From Zygnema cylindricum (lineage: Eukaryota; Streptophyta; Zygnematophyceae; Zygnematales; Zygnemataceae), in NCBI GenBank assembly GCA_037447655.1, contig JBBHKE010001395.1, positions 496,001 through 560,000 of the forward strand: a DNA stretch of 64,000 bases, given 5' to 3'. A model generated the notes under the pieces. It worked only from the letters and a program-made list of their open reading frames with translations. It was not told where the DNA came from and ran no database searches. Position numbers and translations under genes: made by a program. Numbering within the stretch: position 1 is the first letter of the stretch; every line of letters starts with the position of its first letter. Below, one piece after another: positions 57,643-64,000 of the stretch.

Positions 57643-60600
57643 GGTTATGGGCCCACCCTCTAGGGTGCCCACCTTCAATGGATCTGGGTTCATCTATTGG
57701 GAAGCCATGATGATGGGAGCTTTGTGTGAAAAACCATACTGGGTTATCGTCAGTGGACAAGTGAAACGTCCACCTTCAGGAACTCCACCAGGATTTGGGG
57801 GAGTAAGGTTTCCTGCAACAACGGCTGCCTTGGCGGAGGAGGCAGATGATGGGGACAGCACTGTGTTTGAAAAGGGGAAAGGGAAGGAGACACCCTTTAC
57901 TCCTATTGCCACAGTATCGGGAGCGGCAATTGTGAAGACCGTGGAGAACGATACTCAAATGTGGGAGGATGTAAACATGGCTGCCAAGAACTTCATTTTG
58001 AGGCACCTCACTCAAGGTTTGGCCACTCCTCATCTTCACATTTACAAGGCAGAGGAATTGTGGGAGAGTTTGGTGGAGATTTATAGAGCTGGAACTATTC
58101 AGGAGCTCCAGTTGGCTGAGCAAAAGCTATTGAGTTACACTTACAAAGGAGGAAAGATGTTAGATTACTGTAATGATCTTTCTTGTTTGTATATGGAAAT
58201 GGAAAGTGCCGGGTGGACAGGTACAATGAAAATGAAAGTTAACACCCTTATCATGAAATTACCAGATGAGTTCGAAAACATAGTGTACCGAGTACAAGGA
58301 ATGCCTGATAGTTCATGGAAATGGAACACAGTAGTCAGGATGATACTTGTGCAGGAAAACACAATGGAGATTAGGAGAGGAGGAAAGAGCATTCAAGCTC
58401 TAGCAGCAGGAGGGGACCGATGGGGGAAGGATCCGAAGAAACCTTATAGAGGGGAAAGAGATAATTCTGGGGGACAGAGGCCCCCAAAGGGTCTTTGTCA
58501 TTATTGCAAAAAGCCGGGACACTTTATTGCAGATTGTGTCAAGTTGTCAGAGCTGAGGCTCCAAGAAAACCGTGGAGGGGGTTCTTCCGGAGGGAAGAAA
58601 AAGGCACTTGTGGTTACAAAAGTGTCAGAAGAAATCGAGGATGAGTCATCTGAGGAGGATGGGGAGCTTCTTCTTGACGAGAGTCTGGAGGAGAAGGAGA
58701 TCCCTCGGAGGCAGAAGTGTGCCCTTGGAGCAATTCGGGAAGCTCCACAGGAAGGATGGATCATCGACTCAGGTGCATCCATGCATATGTGCCGTGATAA
58801 AGAACTCTTCACTAAGCTACGAAAGATTCCTACTGTAGAGATAGAGTATGGGGATGGGAGAGTGGTTACTACAGATCTAGTGGGATCAGTAGATCTGAAA
58901 GTCTTAGTGGAGGGTAAGACCTCTATACTTACATTCTCAGATGTACTTTACATTCCTCAGTTGAGTAAAAATCTTGTCTCTACGTCTGTGTTAGATGACA
59001 AAGAGTTTGATACCTTCACCAGGAAGGGAGTCTTTACAGCTAAGTATGGGAATGAAGTTTACTTCACAGCAGATAAAGGTAGCCAAGGAATGTTTAGGCT
59101 TAACTTGAGTAATGAAAAGAAGAATGCTTACTATGTTGGTGTTCCTAAGGTGATGATTTGGCATAAGCGTTTGGGGCATGTGCATTTTGATAGGTTAAGG
59201 GAAATGAAAAAGCTTGGGGTAGTAGATGGCATTCAGTTTGGGGATAATGCAATAATGGATGATTGTAGTGGTTGTGCTCAAGGTAAGGCTCACAGACTTC
59301 CCTTTCCCAAAGCCGCCACATATAGAGGTGAGAAAGTGTTAGATTTGGTCCACACAGATATTTGGGGACCTGCAAAAGTACCTTCGGTTGGAGGAAAGAG
59401 GTTTATGATGACAATAACTGATGATTGGTCTAGATACTCTAGAGTCTACTTTCTGAAAAATAAGTCTGAAGCATCCACTTACTTCAAAGAATATAAAGCT
59501 TGGAGTGAGAAGTTGCATGAAACCCCTATTAAGAGGATAAGGAGTGATAATGGGGGGGAATATACCTCTAACCAGTTTGAGGAATATCTGAGAGATGAGG
59601 GAGTGCAACATCAGAAAACTGTACCATATAACCCGGAACAAAATGGGGTAGCTGAGAGGTTGAATCGAACACTAGGAGATAGTGCATGTAGTATGTTGGC
59701 AGACAAGAAAATAGGAAAGAGATTTTGGGCAGAGGCAATGAACTGTGCCAACTATATTAAAAATAGAGTCCTTTCTTCAGCTGTAAAGGGAGTGACACCT
59801 TATGAGAGATGGGTTGGAAGGAAACCAGATATCTCACACCTTAAAGTATTTGGTAGCCAAGTTTACAGTCTTGACACGGATAGGAAAAACTGGAAACTAG
59901 ATGCTAAGGGAAAACCTGGATACTTTGTGGGATATGATGAGGATGTTAAGGGATATAGAGTCTATGACTTAGCAAAGAAAGATATCATTCTGGTCAAACA
60001 CTTAGTTGTCATGGATGAAGGGAAGTCATTTGACCCCTTCAAATATACAAAGAAGATAAGGATCAGATTTGAGTCCGAAAGTGAGGAGAACTCAGTCGTT
60101 CCCGAAAAAGACATGAGTGAAACTGTGATTACAGATTCAGGGGAGATCGAAGATACAAGAGACTCACCGGAAACCTCACATACTCCTATGGACTTCGAGG
60201 AGATGGAAGAAGCAGGACAAGATACGGTTTTTATGGACAGGGGAGCCGATGAGATAGTGAGAAGAAATCCAAGACTTCCATCCATTCCAGCTTCGGAGTT
60301 TGAGGGAGGAAGGAGGAGCAGCAAAAGGATACAGGAAAAACAAGCTGCCCATAAGGTAACTAAGCTATCTCACCCAGATGAGCCTCAGTCTTACTTAGAG
60401 GCAGTGAATAGTCCAGAGAAAGAAAGATGGATTAGAGCCATAAATGATGAGATGGCTTCTATCATGGAAGCAAATACTTGGGAACTAGCGGATTGCCCTC
60501 CAGACAGAAAACCTATAGGATGTAAATGGGTATTTAAACTAAAACTGAACCCAGATAATACAATTGAGAGGTATAAGGCTCGATTCGTAGCAAAGGGGTT

Positions 60601-61972
60601 CACCCAAAAAGAGGGGATTGACTATGAGGAGACCTTTGCTCCAATTGTTCGGTTCCCATCGGTAAGGATTCTCCTCAGTCTGGCCGCAGCGGAAGACATG
60701 GAAATTCACCAGATGGATATTAAGACTGCTTTTCTTAATGGTGAGTTAGAGGAAGAAATTTTTATGAGGCAACCCGAGGGGTTTGTGGAAGAAGGAGAAG
60801 AGAGCAAAGTGTGCAGGCTCATAAAGTCCTTATATGGACTGAAACAAGCTCCGCGACAGTGGAACAAGAAACTAGATGAGTTTCTCACCGATCTGGGATA
60901 CATCCGGATCAGCTCTGACCATTCTATCTATATGTTTGAAGATGAGAATGGTGTCATTTTTATTGCAATTTATGTGGATGATCTGCTTGTGTTAAGTAAG
61001 TCTTTATATAATATCAATAGGCTAAAGAAAGATCTTAGGGGCAGATTTGATATGAAGGATTTAGGGGAGGCAAAATATATTTTGGGGATCCAAATGGAGA
61101 GAGATAGAGGGAAGAAGATTATCAGACTTACTCAGAAAGAAGCAATAGGTAATATGCTTGAGAAATTCCAGATGGAAAATGCTAACAGTTGTACCACTCC
61201 CATGGACTTGAAAAAAGTAAGTGATGGGAGTGTAGAAGGAGGAGTGATGATCTTAGACGATCAGATGAGTCTAGAGGAGAGAGAGTTCATGAAGTCTATT
61301 CCTTATAGACAGGTCGTGGGAAGCTTAATCTATTTTATGAACTGTACCAGGCCGGACATAGCGGCAGCAGTTGGAGTACTCAGTAGGAGTCTTAATGATC
61401 CTAGGAAGAGAGATTGGGAGGCAGCGAAGAGAGTCATGAGATATCTGGTGGGAACTAGAGAGTTATGGTTGCATTTGGGAGGGAAGCATACTGATATCAC
61501 CACTTGGAGTGACGCCAGTTATGGGGATGCACCTATGAGAAGATGCACTTCTGGATATGTTTTGTATGTGGGGGAAGGTGCTTGCTGTTGGAGCAGTAAG
61601 CAACAAAAGGTGGTTGCTCAGTCTACTATGGAGGCTGAGTATATGGCGTCATGTTCTGCTGTAAAAGAACTAATGTGGGTGAAATCATTGTTACAAGAAC
61701 TGGGATTTATGAAGGAGGGAGTGCATGAAATCTTTTGCGATAACCAAGCTGCAATTGCAATTGCAGCCAATCCAAAACACCATTTCAAAGCAAAACATAT
61801 GGACATAAGATTAAGCTTCGTAAGAGAAAAAGTTGAAAATAAAATTCTAAATCTTGTGTATAGACCTGATGAAGAAATGGTGGCTGACATGATGACCAAA
61901 CCTGTGCCCTCTCCTAAACTAAAATATTGTCGGGAAAAATGCGGGTTGAAAGAAAAATTAAAATTAGACTAG
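57623..61972 (+). CDS. Copia-2 gag-pol polyprotein, intact, 1449 residues
   Basis: Domains in order: gag with an N-terminal PTFNGSGFIYWEAMM block and AKNFILRHLTQGLATPHL; CCHC knuckle CHYCKKPGHFIADC (about residue 292); protease WIIDSGASMHMC (about 380); pre-integrase HKRLGHVHFDRLREM and CSGCAQGKAHRLPFP; integrase with Asp in LVHTDIWGP (about 577), Asp in SDNGGEYTS (about 641) and Glu in NGVAERLNRT; RT with KWVFKLKLNPDNTIERYKAR, DIKTAFLNGELEEEIFM and the catalytic IYVDDLLVLS (about 1116); RNase H with TWSDASYGD (about 1295) and CDNQAAIAIAANPKHHFKAK (about 1372). All catalytic residues are present. Integrase before RT defines Copia. The ATG at 57623 lies inside the LTR; a second ATG at 57647 lies in the primer site. 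Confidence 0.95.
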   Translation: MEDTELQVMGPPSRVPTFNGSGFIYWEAMMMGALCEKPYWVIVSGQVKRPPSGTPPGFGGVRFPATTAALAEEADDGDSTVFEKGKGKETPFTPIATVSGAAIVKTVENDTQMWEDVNMAAKNFILRHLTQGLATPHLHIYKAEELWESLVEIYRAGTIQELQLAEQKLLSYTYKGGKMLDYCNDLSCLYMEMESAGWTGTMKMKVNTLIMKLPDEFENIVYRVQGMPDSSWKWNTVVRMILVQENTMEIRRGGKSIQALAAGGDRWGKDPKKPYRGERDNSGGQRPPKGLCHYCKKPGHFIADCVKLSELRLQENRGGGSSGGKKKALVVTKVSEEIEDESSEEDGELLLDESLEEKEIPRRQKCALGAIREAPQEGWIIDSGASMHMCRDKELFTKLRKIPTVEIEYGDGRVVTTDLVGSVDLKVLVEGKTSILTFSDVLYIPQLSKNLVSTSVLDDKEFDTFTRKGVFTAKYGNEVYFTADKGSQGMFRLNLSNEKKNAYYVGVPKVMIWHKRLGHVHFDRLREMKKLGVVDGIQFGDNAIMDDCSGCAQGKAHRLPFPKAATYRGEKVLDLVHTDIWGPAKVPSVGGKRFMMTITDDWSRYSRVYFLKNKSEASTYFKEYKAWSEKLHETPIKRIRSDNGGEYTSNQFEEYLRDEGVQHQKTVPYNPEQNGVAERLNRTLGDSACSMLADKKIGKRFWAEAMNCANYIKNRVLSSAVKGVTPYERWVGRKPDISHLKVFGSQVYSLDTDRKNWKLDAKGKPGYFVGYDEDVKGYRVYDLAKKDIILVKHLVVMDEGKSFDPFKYTKKIRIRFESESEENSVVPEKDMSETVITDSGEIEDTRDSPETSHTPMDFEEMEEAGQDTVFMDRGADEIVRRNPRLPSIPASEFEGGRRSSKRIQEKQAAHKVTKLSHPDEPQSYLEAVNSPEKERWIRAINDEMASIMEANTWELADCPPDRKPIGCKWVFKLKLNPDNTIERYKARFVAKGFTQKEGIDYEETFAPIVRFPSVRILLSLAAAEDMEIHQMDIKTAFLNGELEEEIFMRQPEGFVEEGEESKVCRLIKSLYGLKQAPRQWNKKLDEFLTDLGYIRISSDHSIYMFEDENGVIFIAIYVDDLLVLSKSLYNINRLKKDLRGRFDMKDLGEAKYILGIQMERDRGKKIIRLTQKEAIGNMLEKFQMENANSCTTPMDLKKVSDGSVEGGVMILDDQMSLEEREFMKSIPYRQVVGSLIYFMNCTRPDIAAAVGVLSRSLNDPRKRDWEAAKRVMRYLVGTRELWLHLGGKHTDITTWSDASYGDAPMRRCTSGYVLYVGEGACCWSSKQQKVVAQSTMEAEYMASCSAVKELMWVKSLLQELGFMKEGVHEIFCDNQAAIAIAANPKHHFKAKHMDIRLSFVREKVENKILNLVYRPDEEMVADMMTKPVPSPKLKYCREKCGLKEKLKLD
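57643..57657 (+). other. Primer-binding site complementary to the initiator tRNA-Met anticodon arm
   Basis: GGTTATGGGCCCACC directly follows the 5' LTR. Its complement, GGTGGGCCCATAACC, matches the anticodon stem and loop of plant initiator tRNA-Met as I recall it, including the CAT anticodon, and not the tRNA 3' end. Copia-3 has GGTTATAGGCCCACC at the same place, Copia-1 a mutated form, and the short-LTR Copia GGGTATGGGCCCACC. The site lies inside the gag frame. Confidence 0.8.
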
Positions 61973-61985
61973 AAAATAAGGGGAG
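61973..61985 (+). other. Copia-2 polypurine tract
   Basis: AAAATAAGGGGAG between the pol stop codon and the 3' LTR, the expected plus-strand primer for reverse transcription. Equivalent tracts precede the 3' LTRs of Copia-1, Copia-3 and Copia-4. Confidence 0.9.
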
Positions 61986-63033
61986 TGTTGAAATTTATAG
62001 ATATCTAGAGTATTTTCTAGGTTTAAATATGGTTTTATAAAAGGAAAAAGAAAAAGGACGGACAGCCTGCCTCCACCTCCGCTCTCTAGCCCCCATACTT
62101 GTTGTAGTCACTGAAGGAAAGAGAGAGAGGTTGATCCATGGCTGCCTTAGTTCAACAGACAGCTATTTTTAGTAGGTTACTAAAAATATACTTGACGGAC
62201 CAGAGATTTGATCCCGGTACGTGCGGTTCGTCAAATCGACCGGTAGCGGTCAGCTTTATCCTAATAGACTAGGACCAATGCTAAGTGCTATGGTATGTGA
62301 TAGATATATATTTAGTTCGAAATGATAAAGTTCATTTAACTAAAACTGTTTACGGCGTACATATATACAGTTTTATAAAGTACGTCGTACGACGCTAATT
62401 CAAAACGGATACCACGCATTTTATTTCTACATCGGAACAAATATCGCGCAAGTATTTATTCCGGCCAAGATTACGTTTCGCATATAATCCAACGGCGCAC
62501 ATCATCGCCGAAATCCCGGAGTGGTCACTTTGGCATTTAGTGACGTGGCATCACCTGGCGCCACGTGGGGAGACATCATTCGGTCGCGGGAATTCCGAGG
62601 AACGTACGGATGAGTGGAAAGTATACACGCGTCCACTAATGGCCTTGTCGTACAGAGGCCGTACAGAAAGTACATCGGCAGTAGTACTTTCTAGTACTAT
62701 ACAGTTTTGTGATTGGTTCGTACAGGCAGTAGATAGGAGCTGTGAGAGGGAATTAGGAAAAACTAGGACTTAGAAAAATTTAGGTAGATAGTCCTCTCTC
62801 TCAGAGAGTTTGTATAAATTGGCATCTTTGCCACCCTATAACTTATCGCCTGGTTGGCCGTTTTCAGTGATTCTTTTTTCTACGGACTCAAGGGAGTCCA
62901 GGCTACACAGGGGTGCAGTCAAATTGTCAGTTTGCCTTCTTGGGAAGCAGTGGTTGTGGCTTAAAGTGGTTTAGTTAAATACTATCTAGAGGCTTCCTGT
63001 ATTCTGTGGTCCAATGGAGGACACAGAATTGCA
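61986..63033 (+). repeat. Copia-2 3' LTR
   Basis: 1048 bp, same length as the 5' LTR. Differences noticed include TTTCTAG/ATCTAG near the start, one C/G change near 62221, a G/T near 62323, a G/A near 62773 and a C/A near 62945. Followed by the AAGTA duplication. Confidence 0.95.
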
Positions 63034-63736
63034 AAGTACAGTTGCCGGTGTACTTTAGGTACGGACTTTTTACGACAAGGCCTAAATGTCGACACATGTC
63101 ATATCCGGGTTCGATGCCATAATCTCCGGGGATTCCACGATCCAACGACATTTCGCCACGCGTCATCTGATGTGGCGATGGCCACAAACCGCCGAAAACT
63201 TCCTCCGCGATCTCGGCGCTAATTGCGGCCGTCCAATTAGAATCTAATTTAATCGTAGCCGTAATAAATACATGTGCGGTATTTGTTTCATTTACGAAAC
63301 AAATGCGCGGTATTGATTAATAGTCCGTACCGTAATCCGTACTTTATATATTACCGGATCTATGTATCCCGTAATCTATTATAGTTAAATGAATAATTGT
63401 ACGTATACATATTTAAATACCTATCAAACTACATACTACGTATCATGACTCCTAGACTTAACGGCTAAGGCTACCATCTATTTCCTATCTGCCGGCCGGT
63501 ACGTACAAGGATCAATTCCTGCCGCCGGCACATACCTTTTAAATAAATAAACCCGAACTAATATAAATTTCCCGTAAACCTCAGGATAGCCTAGGTAGCC
63601 ATGGCTCTAGCTTCCTCTCCGATTTCTCAGTCACTGCGACAAGTTTGAGAGTTGGAGAGAGAAGTTAGAGGTAGACTGCCTCGGCTTCTTTCTTTCTATT
63701 CAGACCTAGAAAATACTTAAAACCATTAATTTCTAC
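63034..63736 (-). repeat. Solo LTR of Copia-1 type, right piece
   Basis: 5' portion of the same LTR, beginning on the minus strand TGTAGAAATTAATGG at 63736. Together the pieces give about 1047 bp, the length of a complete Copia-1 LTR. No internal region of that element is attached, so it is a solo LTR. Confidence 0.88.
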
Positions 63737-63741
63737 ATAGT

Positions 63742-64000
63742 GAACCTTACCTTGAGCACAACCACTACAATCATCCACCATTTTATTATTTCCAAATTAA
63801 ATGCCTTCTACTACACCAAGGTTTTTCATTTCCCTAAGCTTATCAAAACGCTAATGCCCCAACCGCATATGCCAAATCATCAATTTTGGAACACCAACAT
63901 AATAAGCATTCTTCTTTATATTACTCAAGTTAAGCCTAAACATTCCTTGGCTACCCATATTTGTCGTGAAGTAGACTTCATCTCCATACGTAGCTCTAAA
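63742..64000 (-). pseudogene. Copia-4, right part: end of protease and pre-integrase
   Basis: Minus strand reads YGDEVYFTTNMGSQGMFRLN, NAYYVGVPKLMIWHMRLGH and a CSGCAQGKVH end, which resumes at 56240 with LPFPKAATYRG. The break is the nested solo LTR. The element continues past the window edge. Confidence 0.85.

Larger units (their letters stand above)
56595..63033 (+). mobile_element. Copia-2, intact young Ty1/Copia retrotransposon
   Basis: Two 1048-bp LTRs (56595-57642 and 61986-63033) differ at only about five positions that I could find. A perfect target duplication AAGTA, primer site, polypurine tract and an uninterrupted polyprotein are all present. Together these indicate a recent insertion that may still be transcriptionally and transpositionally competent. 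It lies inside a solo LTR that itself lies inside Copia-4. Confidence 0.95.

Noticed and set aside
62540-62773. 77-codon open frame duplicated at 57149 and 62540
   Set aside because: It lies within the two Copia-2 LTRs over regulatory palindromes and is present twice only because LTRs are identical.

Overview
The window is nuclear DNA of a plant-lineage (streptophyte) eukaryote. One intron-containing host gene is recognisable: at the left edge, on the minus strand, the 5' part of a plant golgin GC5/TMF-like gene. The rest is AT-rich intergenic DNA filled with nested LTR retrotransposons, solo LTRs, a decayed pogo-like DNA transposon and a poly(A)-tailed retroposon tail. A charophyte alga or a non-seed land plant would fit, but the sequence does not name the species.

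Layout: 1-4164 golgin gene (eight exons, running off the left edge). 4066-5456 tandem duplication of its promoter, leader and first-exon start. 5457-7454 no gene. About 7455-10610 pogo/Tc5-type transposon relic with internal repeat arrays. 11586-22428 large minus-strand Ty3/Gypsy element (MT1) with a C5-cytosine DNA methyltransferase domain inside pol. 22434-25920 two halves of a short-LTR Copia family sharing one LTR. 25921-33591 LTR fragments, a solo LTR and AT-rich or GA-rich DNA. 33592-40059 decayed full-length Copia-1. 40771-44847 a second, older methyltransferase-Gypsy relic (MT2), split by a solo LTR at 41118-42235. 46834-51167 Copia-3, a pol-deleted, gag-only element with target-site duplications. 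About 51760-52567 a third relic of the same Gypsy lineage (MT3), truncated before the place where its methyltransferase would lie. 52568-64000 a three-level nest: Copia-4 (minus) is split by a solo LTR, which is split by Copia-2, an apparently intact young element with near-identical 1048-bp LTRs and an uninterrupted 1449-residue polyprotein.

Main result: two diverged Gypsy copies (MT1 and MT2) carry the order gag - zinc knuckle - protease - cytosine methyltransferase, and MT1 continues into reverse transcriptase and RNase H. The methyltransferase is therefore a stable part of a retrotransposon lineage. In MT1 one reading frame runs about 7 kb with four stop codons and no frameshift until the RT. 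Each stop could have come from a C-to-T change, the mark expected of methylated-cytosine decay.

Second result: the Copia elements have a primer-binding site complementary to the anticodon arm, not the 3' end, of initiator tRNA-Met. This is the half-tRNA priming arrangement known from Drosophila copia. The gag start codon lies inside the LTR, so the primer site sits within the coding sequence.
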